Of a stretch of 14,980 bases of DNA, positions 7,940 to 14,980 are shown piece by piece; position 1 is the first letter of the stretch; every line of letters starts with the position of its first letter. The stretch spans positions 1 through 14,980 of the forward strand of contig JAICTB010000024.1 in NCBI GenBank assembly GCA_025936595.1. The letters run 5' to 3'. The position numbers were made by a program, and so were the translations under genes. The notes under the pieces were generated by a model, which saw nothing but the letters and a program-made list of their open reading frames with translations, was not told the DNA's origin and ran no database searches. This DNA is from Thermoleophilia bacterium. GTDB lineage: Bacteria; Actinomycetota; Thermoleophilia; Gaiellales; Gaiellaceae.

Positions 7940-8767
7940 TTAGCGGAACGCGCCGCCCGTGAAGCCTGCGATGAAACGGTTGAGAAACGCGTTGTAGACG
8001 AGTGCCAGCGGGATGCTCGGGAGCAGGATCGCCGCCATGATTCCGGGCCAGTTGAAGAGGTCGCCGCGAATCAGGTCGGTGGGAACCCCGACCGTGAGCG
8101 TCCGGTTGGTGGAGCTCGAGATGAATGTGATCGCATAGACGAATTCGTTGATCACGAGCGAGAACGTGAAGATGACGACGGTGATCAGCCCGGGAAGGGA
8201 GATCGGCAGGACGATCCGCGCGAGCGCGCCGAGGCGCGAGCAGCCGTCGACGAGCGCCGCATCCTCCAACTCCTGGGGAACGGCTTTGAAGAACCCCATC
8301 AGCAGCCAGATTGCGAAGGGAATCGTGAACGACGGATAGATGAGGATGAGTGCCCAGAGGCGATCTTCGAGGTTGAGCTTCGAGATCACCCGCGACAGCG
8401 GCAGGAACAGCAACGTCGGCGGCACGAGGTAGGTCAGGAAGAGCGCGACTCCGAGCGTGCGGCCGACGCGTCCGGAGAGGCGCGCGAGCGCATAGCCCGC
8501 GGGCACGGCGACGACGAGCGTGATCAAGACGACCGCGACACCCACGAGTGACGAGTTGCGCAGCCAACGCAGGTATCCCGTGTGATGGAAGAGGAAGCCG
8601 TAGTTCGCCAGCGTCGGGTGGAACGTCCAGACCTTCGTCGGATCGTAAACCTGCGCCTCCGGCTTGAAGGACGTCACCGCCATCCAGAAGAACGGGAACG
8701 CCAGCACGATCGCGAACGGCACCACCACGCCGTAGGCGAACCCGCTGTAACGCCAGCCTCGCCTCAT
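7940..8767 (-). CDS. Carbohydrate ABC transporter permease, MalG family
   Basis: The 275-residue membrane protein belongs to the MalG/UgpE-type permease family. It has an N-terminal hydrophobic helix (about 12-32) followed by the FKPEAQVY segment typical of MalG proteins, then about five further membrane segments. The EAA loop (about 166-188, containing EDAALVDGCSRLGALARIVLP) contacts the ATPase. The length is normal for the family. The start ATG overlaps the stop of the MalF-type gene as ATGA and is preceded by GGAGGTGA at ideal spacing, so the two permeases are made in a coupled way and presumably form a heterodimer. Confidence 0.95.
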   Translation of the reverse strand: MRRGWRYSGFAYGVVVPFAIVLAFPFFWMAVTSFKPEAQVYDPTKVWTFHPTLANYGFLFHHTGYLRWLRNSSLVGVAVVLITLVVAVPAGYALARLSGRVGRTLGVALFLTYLVPPTLLFLPLSRVISKLNLEDRLWALILIYPSFTIPFAIWLLMGFFKAVPQELEDAALVDGCSRLGALARIVLPISLPGLITVVIFTFSLVINEFVYAITFISSSTNRTLTVGVPTDLIRGDLFNWPGIMAAILLPSIPLALVYNAFLNRFIAGFTGGAFR

Positions 8768-9675
8768 GTCACCTCCGCCCGTCGCGCGAAGAAGAGCATG
8801 CCGACCGTCACGAGGGCGAGGAGCGGCAGCATGAAGAGGGCGATCGCCGCACCCTCACCGATGTTCCCGGCGTTGATGCCCGTCTGGAACGCCCACGTCG
8901 TCAGAACTTGCGTCGAGTTGAACGGCCCGCCGTTCGTCAGGATGTACGGCACGATCATGTCGGTGGCGGTGAAGACGATCCCGAAGAGGACGGCCACGAT
9001 TGCAATTGGCAGTTGAAGCGGGAGCGAGACGTACCAGAACTTGCGCAGACCCGTGGCCCCGTCCATCGCCGCGGCATCGTCCACCTCCTGCGGAATCGAG
9101 GAGACGCCGGCAAGGAAGATGACGGTCGCGAACGGCAAGATCCGCCACGCCTGAACCGTGATGATCGAGGACATCGCCGCCCGCGGCGTCCCAAGCCAGT
9201 TCGGCAGCTGCGTCTTGTCGACCAGATGCAGGTGGACGAGGAACCAGTTGAAGATGCTCGCCTGCGGATCGTAGAACCACAGGAACCCGATCGATGTCAG
9301 TGCGACCGGCGCCGCCCATGGCAAGAGGATCAAGAAGCGCAGCGCCCAGCGGCCGCGAAAGCTTCGCACGAGGGCGTGGGCGAGTAGCCCCGCGCACACG
9401 ATCACGACCGCCTGCGAGATGACGGTGAAGATCACCGTGTGCCAGATCGCATCGCGGAAGATCTGGTCGTGCAGAGCCGAGCGGTAATTCCCGAGGCCCA
9501 CCCATTTGCCGCTCAGGGATCCGGCGGTCGCATCGGTGAAGCTGAGGTAGATCGCAAGGCCGAGCGGGACGCCGACCAGCAAGGCGGTGAAAAGAACCGC
9601 AGGCGAGATCAGCAGTGTTGCGAGGAGACCTCGCCGCTCTGCGAGGTAGCGCGGACGGCGTGTCGAGCCGACCAT
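8764..9675 (-). CDS. Carbohydrate ABC transporter permease, MalF/UgpA family
   Basis: This 303-residue protein has an N-terminal hydrophobic helix (about 17-45) with the ISPAVLF and YLSFTD motifs typical of MalF/UgpA partners, several more membrane segments, and the EAA loop (about 197-219: EVDDAAAMDGATGLRKFWYVSLP). It lacks the long periplasmic insertion of E. coli MalF and so resembles the shorter UgpA/LacF type. It is the first gene of a three-gene minus-strand importer operon (MalF-type, MalG-type, binding protein). The ATG at 9675 has no clear ribosome binding site. A -10-like TAGATT lies nine bases upstream, consistent with a leaderless or near-leaderless start. Confidence 0.95.
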   Translation of the reverse strand: MVGSTRRPRYLAERRGLLATLLISPAVLFTALLVGVPLGLAIYLSFTDATAGSLSGKWVGLGNYRSALHDQIFRDAIWHTVIFTVISQAVVIVCAGLLAHALVRSFRGRWALRFLILLPWAAPVALTSIGFLWFYDPQASIFNWFLVHLHLVDKTQLPNWLGTPRAAMSSIITVQAWRILPFATVIFLAGVSSIPQEVDDAAAMDGATGLRKFWYVSLPLQLPIAIVAVLFGIVFTATDMIVPYILTNGGPFNSTQVLTTWAFQTGINAGNIGEGAAIALFMLPLLALVTVGMLFFARRAEVT

Positions 9676-9684
9676 GTGCGGGCG

Positions 9685-9713
9685 AATCTAACAGGTGCAA
9701 CGCGCATTGTCGG
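9685..9713 (-). promoter_or_regulatory. Putative promoter of the importer operon
   Basis: On the minus strand, CCGACA (9708-9713) and TAGATT (9685-9690) are 17 bases apart, each matching the consensus at four of six positions. The -10 ends nine bases before the ATG at 9675, so transcription would start within a few bases of the start codon. Prediction from sequence only. Confidence 0.4.
9698..9709. promoter_or_regulatory. Imperfect palindrome, candidate operator between importer permease and ATPase genes
   Basis: CAACGCGCATTG pairs with its own reverse complement at 10 of 12 positions (arms CAA and TTG around a GCGC centre). It sits in the 59-base divergent region, inside the spacer and -35 of the putative permease promoter, where a repressor would block transcription. 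LacI-family regulators of sugar importers bind CG-centred palindromes, but the arm spacing differs from the common CAAGCGCTTG form and no regulator gene is nearby. Confidence 0.3.
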
Positions 9714-9721
9714 GGAACGTC

Positions 9722-9727
9722 TACGCT
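9722..9727 (+). promoter_or_regulatory. Possible -10 element for the ATPase gene
   Basis: TACGCT ends seven bases before the GTG at 9735, the spacing expected of a leaderless actinobacterial transcript. The GTG has no Shine-Dalgarno sequence. No good -35 hexamer is visible. Confidence 0.25.
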
Positions 9728-9734
9728 CCGACCA

Positions 9735-10940
9735 GTGGCGGAGATCGAGCTCGTTCACCTGACCAAGGTGTACGGCGACGGCACGCGGGCCGTCGACGCT
9801 CTCGACCTGCGGATAGAGGATGGAGAGCTCGTCGTCTTCGTGGGGCCGTCCGGGTGCGGCAAGACGAGCGCGCTCCGAATGGTCGCCGGCCTCGAGCCGA
9901 TCTCGGACGGCGAGGTCCGGGTCGGTGGCAAGGTCGTCAACGACCTGCCGCCGAAAGCGCGGGACATCGCGATGATCTTCCAGAACTACGCGCTGTACCC
10001 GCATATGAACGTCTACGGCAACATGGCCTTCGGATTGAAGATGCGGGGGCTCGACCGGGCCGAGATCCGCCGCCGTGTCCAGAAGGTGGCGACGGTTCTC
10101 GGTTTGGACGAGGTGCTGGCCAAGCGGCCGCGGCACCTCTCCGGCGGCCAGCGGCAACGCGTTGCGATGGGAAGGGCGATCGTGCGCGAGCCGCAGGCGT
10201 TCTTGATGGACGAGCCGCTTTCGAATCTCGATGCGAAGCTGCGGGTCCAGGTTCGCGCCGAGATCGCGCGCATCCAACGCGATCTGGGCGTGACGACGAT
10301 CTACGTCACACACGACCAGAGCGAGGCGGTGACGCTCGGCGACCGCGTCTGCGTCTTACGCGAAGGGCTGCTTCAACAGGTCGATCGTCCGCAGGTGCTC
10401 TACGAGCGGCCGGCGAACCTGTTCGTCGCCGGCTTCATCGGCTCACCGGCAATGAACCTCGCCGAAGCAGTGCTCGTCCAGCGGGCCGATGGTCTCTCGG
10501 TGCGGTTCGGCTCGAACGAGCTTGCGCTGCCGGCCGAGACGCTCGCGGAGCGGCCGCTCTTGCGGCGCTACTCCGAGCGCCCGTTCGTGCTCGGCATCCG
10601 GCCCGAAGACATCGGAAACGACGATGCAGCGACAGACGGCGCGCGATTGCACATCCAGGTCGACATCCGCGAAGATATGGGCGCGGAGGTGTTCATCCAT
10701 TTCGCGATCGACGCGCCCACGGTAGGCGTCCTGGCACTTAAAGAGATCGCCGGCGAGGAGGCTGCGGAGGTTGCCGAGATCCAGCACGGCTACGGGAACA
10801 CCTGGGTCGCCCGTGTCGCCCGCGGGTCGGCGGTGCGTGAGGGCGAGCGTGCACAGCTCTCTGTCGACACGCGGCTGTTGCACTTCTTCGATCTCGACAC
10901 CGGTGAGGCGATCTATGACGGCGTTGCGGCGCGGCCGTAG
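9735..10940 (+). CDS. ABC transporter ATP-binding protein, MalK/MsmK/UgpC type
   Basis: The 401-residue ATPase has Walker A GPSGCGKT at 37-44, the Q-loop Gln at 83, the signature LSGGQ at 135-139, Walker B ending LMDE at 157-160, a D-loop SNLDAKLR and the switch His193 (THDQSEA). The region after about residue 235 is the regulatory/TOBE domain of CUT1-type ATPases, with LGIRPEDI as landmark. It is slightly longer than E. coli MalK (371). It diverges from the permease operon and most likely energises that importer, although such ATPases can serve several sugar importers. The frame is open upstream to an ATG at 9615, which would run into the divergent permease gene. The GTG at 9735 directly precedes the conserved AEIELVHLTKVYG start and is preferred. 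Confidence 0.93.
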   Translation: MAEIELVHLTKVYGDGTRAVDALDLRIEDGELVVFVGPSGCGKTSALRMVAGLEPISDGEVRVGGKVVNDLPPKARDIAMIFQNYALYPHMNVYGNMAFGLKMRGLDRAEIRRRVQKVATVLGLDEVLAKRPRHLSGGQRQRVAMGRAIVREPQAFLMDEPLSNLDAKLRVQVRAEIARIQRDLGVTTIYVTHDQSEAVTLGDRVCVLREGLLQQVDRPQVLYERPANLFVAGFIGSPAMNLAEAVLVQRADGLSVRFGSNELALPAETLAERPLLRRYSERPFVLGIRPEDIGNDDAATDGARLHIQVDIREDMGAEVFIHFAIDAPTVGVLALKEIAGEEAAEVAEIQHGYGNTWVARVARGSAVREGERAQLSVDTRLLHFFDLDTGEAIYDGVAARP

Positions 10941-10947
10941 TGTGGTC

Positions 10948-10961
10948 GAGCCGGATGGCTC
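10948..10961. terminator. Small hairpin between convergent ATPase and rny genes
   Basis: GAGCC (10948-10952) pairs perfectly with GGCTC (10957-10961) around a GGAT loop, in the 33-base gap between the ATPase and rny stops. The stem is short and has no T-run, so termination is only suggested by its position. Confidence 0.35.
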
Positions 10962-10973
10962 TGTGAGAGCTGC

Positions 10974-12527
10974 TTACGCTGCGTCGACCCGTTCGACGGG
11001 GTTCGCGGGCGCCCGCCGCTGCTCCTGCTTGTTGGAGGCGACGTCGACGGCCCGGCTCTCGCGGATCACCGTCACCTTGATCTGCCCCGGGTACTCGAGA
11101 TGGCCCTCGATCTCGCGGGCGATCTCGTGCGAGAGCAGCACGGCCCCGTCGTCGTCGATCTCGTGCGGCTTCACGAGCACGCGGATCTCGCGCCCGGCCT
11201 GGAGCGCATAGACCTTCTCGACGCCCGGATGGTTCGCGGCAAGCTGCTCGAGGGACTCGAGCCGCTTGACGTAGTGCTCGAGGCTCTCACCACGCGCGCC
11301 CGGGCGCGACGCGGAGATCGCATCGGCTGCGATCAGCAGCACGGCTTCCACCGTCTGCGGCTGCACCTCGTAGTGGTGCGCCTCGATCGCGTGGCAGACG
11401 GCGGGGCTCTCACCGTGGCGGCGGGCGAGCTGTGTCGAGATCTGCGCGTGCGAGCCCTCCACTTCGTGCGTCATCGCCTTGCCGAGGTCGTGCAGGAGGG
11501 CCGCGCGCTTCGCCGTCTTCACCGACGCCTCGACCTCGGCCGCCATGATTCCGGCGAGCTGGACGACCTCCAGCGTGTGCTTGAGCACGTTCTGGCCGTA
11601 GCTCGTCCGGTAGCGAAGGCGACCGAGAACCTTCACGAGCTCCTCGTTGAGCTCGCCGCAGTTCGCCTCGAACACCGCCTGCTCGCCGGCCTGGCGCACG
11701 TGCTCGTCGAGCTCCGCCTTCGAGAGGTAGTACATCTCCTCGATCCGAGTCGGGTGGATACGACCGTCCTCGATCAGCTTCAGGAGCGTCATGCGCGCGA
11801 CTTCGCGCCGGATCCCGTCGAACGACGAGAGCACGACCGCGTTGGGCGTGTCGTCGATGATGAAGTCGACGCCGGTGAGGTGCTCGAGCGAGCGGATGTT
11901 GCGGCCCTCGCGCCCGATGATGCGGCCCTTCATGTCGTCGGAAGGGAGCTCGACGAGCGTCACCGTCGTCTCCGCGGCGGCACTCGCGGCGACCCGCTGC
12001 AGCGCATCCGCCACGAGGTTGCGCGCCCTCCGCTTCGCCTCGGTGGCCGCTTCCTCCTCCATCTGGCGGACGCGCCCTGCGAGCTCGTGGCGCACCTCCG
12101 CCTCCGAGTCGTCGAGGATCTTCTGGCGCGCCTCGCCCGTCGTCATCCGCGCGACGCGCTCGAGCTCTCCGCGTTCCCGCTGCGCGAGCTCTTTCAGCTC
12201 GTCCTGGAGCTGCCGCAGATGCACCTCGCGGTCGGCGACGCCCTGCTCGCGCCGGGTCAGCTCGAGGAGCTTCCGGTCTGCGTCGTCCTCTTTCGCGAGG
12301 ACACGCTCCTCGATCTTCATCACGACGTCGCGCCGCTCGCGCAGATCGGCCTCGAGCTCGGCCCGCAACTTGATCGCCTGCTCGCGCGCCTCGATGCCGG
12401 CTTCGCGCCGCGTCGCCTCCGCCGCGCGGCGGGCAGCCTCGAGGCGGGAGCCCGCGAAGAGCCGCAACGAGAGCAGCGTCACAACGACTCCGGCTGCTGC
12501 TGCGATCACTGCCACGACGACGAGCAT
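10974..12527 (-). CDS. rny: Ribonuclease Y
   Basis: RNase Y is a membrane-anchored endoribonuclease that starts mRNA decay. The 517-residue product shows the full architecture: an N-terminal transmembrane helix (about 2-25), a long charged coiled coil (about 28-180), a KH RNA-binding domain with GRIIGREGRNIR at about 201-212, and an HD phosphohydrolase domain with the metal-binding His-Asp pair in LLHDLGKAMTHE (about 346-347). I chose the ATG at 12527 because TAGGAG lies just upstream; a GTG at 12557 would add ten residues but has no ribosome binding site. The gene follows recX on the same strand after 231 bases, and two perfect inverted repeats lie 42-79 bases upstream of its start. It converges with the ATPase gene. 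Confidence 0.97.
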   Translation of the reverse strand: MLVVVAVIAAAAGVVVTLLSLRLFAGSRLEAARRAAEATRREAGIEAREQAIKLRAELEADLRERRDVVMKIEERVLAKEDDADRKLLELTRREQGVADREVHLRQLQDELKELAQRERGELERVARMTTGEARQKILDDSEAEVRHELAGRVRQMEEEAATEAKRRARNLVADALQRVAASAAAETTVTLVELPSDDMKGRIIGREGRNIRSLEHLTGVDFIIDDTPNAVVLSSFDGIRREVARMTLLKLIEDGRIHPTRIEEMYYLSKAELDEHVRQAGEQAVFEANCGELNEELVKVLGRLRYRTSYGQNVLKHTLEVVQLAGIMAAEVEASVKTAKRAALLHDLGKAMTHEVEGSHAQISTQLARRHGESPAVCHAIEAHHYEVQPQTVEAVLLIAADAISASRPGARGESLEHYVKRLESLEQLAANHPGVEKVYALQAGREIRVLVKPHEIDDDGAVLLSHEIAREIEGHLEYPGQIKVTVIRESRAVDVASNKQEQRRAPANPVERVDAA

Positions 12528-12568
12528 GGGCGCTCCTACGGGCTCGGTCACCCGCACGGCTGCGCATT

Positions 12569-12580
12569 CGCCGATCGGCG
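12569..12580. repeat. 12-bp perfect palindrome upstream of rny
   Basis: CGCCGATCGGCG is its own reverse complement. It lies 42-53 bases before the rny ATG and six bases from the larger inverted repeat at 12587-12606. It could be a protein binding site or part of a structured rny leader. Confidence 0.55.
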
Positions 12581-12586
12581 CTTCTG

Positions 12587-12606
12587 GGCGCGCCTCGCGG
12601 CGCGCC
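12587..12606. repeat. Perfect 8-bp inverted repeat with 4-base loop upstream of rny
   Basis: GGCGCGCC at 12587-12594 and again at 12599-12606 flank the loop TCGC. Because each arm is itself palindromic, the element can be read as an 8-bp hairpin or as two copies of one palindromic site. There is no T-run after it on either strand. It may end recA-recX transcription, form a structured 5' leader of rny, or bind a regulator; the sequence does not decide. Confidence 0.6.
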
Positions 12607-12663
12607 GTCGATCTCAGCTCAGGGTCTCTGTCTGGGCGTGTCCGGCCGAGGCCAGGAGAGTGG

Positions 12664-12741
12664 ATGACTGAGGACGAGGTTCAAGAAACGTTTCAGGATC
12701 AGTTGAAGGCGTGCTGTGCAGGCAAAAAGAAATGGGAATGA
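12664..12741 (+). CDS. Candidate 25-residue small protein, unknown function
   Basis: An ATG at 12664 follows AGGAG with a five-base spacer and opens 25 codons ending in TGA at 12739-12741. The peptide starts MTEDEVQETFQDQL, an acidic stretch compatible with an amphipathic helix, continues to a Cys-Cys pair (residues 17-18) and ends in a basic GKKKW segment. It lies on the plus strand between recX and rny, divergent from rny and ending 17 bases before the convergent recX stop. Its codons are far less GC-rich at third positions than those of the neighbouring genes, which argues either for recent origin or for a chance ORF. No promoter is evident. I do not recognise a family. The ribosome binding site is the main support. 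Confidence 0.4.
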   Translation: MTEDEVQETFQDQLKACCAGKKKWE

Positions 12742-12758
12742 ACCACGAACACTACAAC

Positions 12759-13187
12759 TCAGACGTCATGCTCCGCAATCTCGCCTCCGAACGCCGCTTC
12801 CAGCGACTCCGGCGCGTAGCCCTTCCGTGACAGGGCCGCGGCGGTCTTCGCCGTTGCCCCGAGCCGCTCGACGAGCGCCTGCGCCCGCGCCGCCTCCGGC
12901 ACGAGCGCGCGCAGCGCAGCCTCGGCCGCTTCGCCCGACACCCCGTGCTCGCCGAGATCGTGCCGGATCGCCTCGTCGCCGAAGCCGCGCGCCGCGAGCG
13001 CCTCCGCCCGGCCCGCGGCGAAGCGCGCGTCGTCGACGTAGCCGACCCGTTCGAGCGTCTCCAGCGCGTCGTCGCACTCGGCGGCGTTCACGCCGGCGCG
13101 TGCGAGACGCTCGCCGATCTCGCGCCGCGAGCGGTCGCGGTGACGCAGCGCGCGCGCGGCGATCTCGAGCGGATCGCGGTCGCTCAC
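12759..13187 (-). CDS. recX: Regulatory protein RecX
   Basis: RecX binds RecA filaments and limits their extension and activity. The 142-residue product is mostly alpha-helical and carries the RecX tandem three-helix pattern: ALRHRDRSRREIGERLARAGV, then LERVGYVDDARFAAGRAE, then GFGDEAIRHDLGEHGV and a C-terminal LSRKGYAPESLEAAF. It starts at GTG 13187, eight bases after the recA stop and in the same direction, the standard recA-recX arrangement, so it should be co-transcribed under LexA control. The ribosome binding site is weak (TAGG), which would keep RecX well below RecA. The length is near the lower end for the family. Confidence 0.92.
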   Translation of the reverse strand: MSDRDPLEIAARALRHRDRSRREIGERLARAGVNAAECDDALETLERVGYVDDARFAAGRAEALAARGFGDEAIRHDLGEHGVSGEAAEAALRALVPEAARAQALVERLGATAKTAAALSRKGYAPESLEAAFGGEIAEHDV

Positions 13188-13195
13188 GGCGAGGC

Positions 13196-14272
<1,077 letters not shown>

Positions 14273-14280
14273 TCCCTACC

Positions 14281-14287
14281 GACCTCC
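14281..14287 (-). promoter_or_regulatory. recA ribosome binding site
   Basis: On the minus strand this is AGGAGGT, a near-perfect anti-16S match, nine bases before the recA ATG. It fixes the start and is much stronger than that of recX. Confidence 0.75.
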
Positions 14288-14356
14288 TAGGCCACCATTT
14301 GAGTTGCGAATCCCGTGTCCGGGCGGAGAACGATAGAGCGGCGCCCGGACGTTACC

Positions 14357-14370
14357 CGAACACGTGTTCG
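14357..14370. promoter_or_regulatory. LexA-binding SOS box upstream of recA
   Basis: CGAACACGTGTTCG is a perfect 14-bp palindrome matching the Gram-positive/actinobacterial SOS box (CGAAC-N4-GTTCG). It is 85 bases upstream of the recA start and about 18-31 bases downstream of the transcription start predicted from the adjacent promoter. Repression by LexA and induction on DNA damage follow from family knowledge. Confidence 0.92.
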
Positions 14371-14394
14371 TGCCGCGATCGCCCGTTCCTGCTC

Positions 14395-14423
14395 GTTCTA
14401 CGCTAGCGCGGAAGGTGTGTCAG
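14395..14423 (-). promoter_or_regulatory. Putative recA(-recX) promoter overlapping the cinA stop codon
   Basis: On the minus strand, CTGACA (14418-14423, five of six consensus bases) and TAGAAC (14395-14400, four of six) are exactly 17 bases apart. The -35 contains the cinA TGA stop. Transcription would start near 14388, giving a leader of about 115 bases that contains the LexA box. A second weak -10-like TAACGT (14349-14354) lies just downstream of the box and could be a separate SOS-regulated start. Confidence 0.55.
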
Positions 14424-14980
14424 GTCTGCTCCGGCCGTGTGACGAGTTGGCGCACGAGGTGCAGCGCGGCGACCGTCGCGCGGAGGCGGATGGTCTCCCG
14501 GTCGCCTGGAACGTCGAGCCGGCGCGCGAGCTCGCCCGGCGGCCCGGAGGCATGCAGGAAGACGAGGCCGACCGGCTTCTCCGGTGTCCCGCCGTCCGGT
14601 CCCGCGACACCCGTCACCGACACCGCGACGTCGGCTCCGAGGCGCTCGCGCGCGCCGCGCGCCATCGCGGCCGCGGTCTCCGCGGAGACGGCTCCGTGCT
14701 CGCGCAGCACCTCCTCCGGCACGCCGAGCTGCGCCGCCTTCACGTCGTTCGCGTACGCGACGACCGCGCCGAGAAAGACGTCGCTCGCACCGGGGACGTC
14801 GGTGAGACGCGCCGCCACGAGGCCGCCGGTGCACGACTCGGCGGTGCCGAGCGTCAGGCCGCGCTCGCGCACGAGCGCGAGCACGACCTCGGCCGTCGAA
14901 CGCTCGTCCCGCGAGAACAGAAACCGCTCGTGCGCCTCGACGAGGCGCCGCTCGAGCTCGTCCGCCCGCGCCTCCGCGCC
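14420..14980 (-). CDS. cinA: CinA family protein, C-terminal part (5' end outside window)
   Basis: The frame is open from the window edge to the stop at 14420 (186 residues visible). The C-terminal CinA/PncC domain is clear: LVRERGLTLGTAESCTGGLVAARLTDVPGASDVFLGAVVAYAN, then VSAETAAAMARGAR and SVTGVAGPDGGTPEKPVGLV. This domain has nicotinamide-mononucleotide deamidase activity in characterised members. The residues before it (ELERRLVEAHERFLFSRDE) match the linker joining the N-terminal molybdopterin-binding-like domain in full-length CinA, so this is most likely the end of a two-domain protein rather than a stand-alone PncC. A GTG at 14884 could be mistaken for a start. It lies directly upstream of recA, as in many bacteria. 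Confidence 0.92.
   Translation of the reverse strand, partial: GAEARADELERRLVEAHERFLFSRDERSTAEVVLALVRERGLTLGTAESCTGGLVAARLTDVPGASDVFLGAVVAYANDVKAAQLGVPEEVLREHGAVSAETAAAMARGARERLGADVAVSVTGVAGPDGGTPEKPVGLVFLHASGPPGELARRLDVPGDRETIRLRATVAALHLVRQLVTRPEQT

Noticed and set aside
12528..12557. Upstream GTG start for rny at 12557
   Set aside because: It has no ribosome binding site, whereas the ATG at 12527 has TAGGAG at good spacing and directly precedes the membrane helix.
12685..12694. GAAACGTTTC 10-bp palindrome as a second regulatory site
   Set aside because: It lies inside the candidate small ORF, does not fit the SOS box, and a palindrome of this length can arise by chance in the AT-richer stretch.
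12720..12740. T-run on the minus strand after recX as an intrinsic terminator
   Set aside because: CATTTCTTTTTG has no GC-rich stem immediately before it.
14882..14884. GTG as the true start of a stand-alone PncC-type CinA domain
   Set aside because: The frame stays open to the window edge, and the residues upstream match the linker of two-domain CinA.

Overview
This 15 kb, high-GC window reads as chromosomal DNA from an actinobacterium. GTG starts are frequent, coding density is high, and the order cinA-recA-recX ... miaB ... miaA-dapF is the one known from Actinobacteria such as Streptomyces. Some protein details (a DapF with SGNG in place of CGNG, a MiaA with RLVGV in place of HLIDI) fit my recollection of Thermoleophilia-type sequences, but that placement is only a weak inference.

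Left part (1-5471): a plus-strand pair encodes the 3' end of a DapC-like aminotransferase and DapD. It runs head-on, three bases apart, into a minus-strand operon read miaB -> NAD-dependent sugar epimerase -> miaA -> dapF. The genes of that operon are tightly packed, with two overlaps of about 50 bases. DapC, DapD and DapF belong to the succinylase route to diaminopimelate and lysine. MiaA and MiaB make ms2i6A37 in tRNA. The dapF product has serine at both positions where the catalytic cysteines of diaminopimelate epimerase should be.

Middle part (5472-10961): a transport and metabolism cassette. A zinc-free MDR oxidoreductase diverges from miaB and meets an ABC sugar-type importer head-on at a strong hairpin. 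The importer has two permeases and a Tat-exported binding protein on the minus strand. Its MalK/UgpC-type ATPase diverges from the first permease gene, and both starts appear to lie within a few bases of their -10 elements. The cassette separates rny from miaB and looks like an insertion into an otherwise collinear housekeeping block.

Right part (10962-14980): a minus-strand block of cinA (3' part), recA, recX and rny (RNase Y). The recA leader holds a perfect 14-bp LexA (SOS) palindrome and a near-consensus promoter overlapping the cinA stop codon. The recX-rny gap holds two perfect inverted repeats and, on the plus strand, a 25-codon ORF with a good ribosome binding site and a locally low GC content. 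No tRNA, rRNA, CRISPR array, insertion sequence or phage gene was seen.
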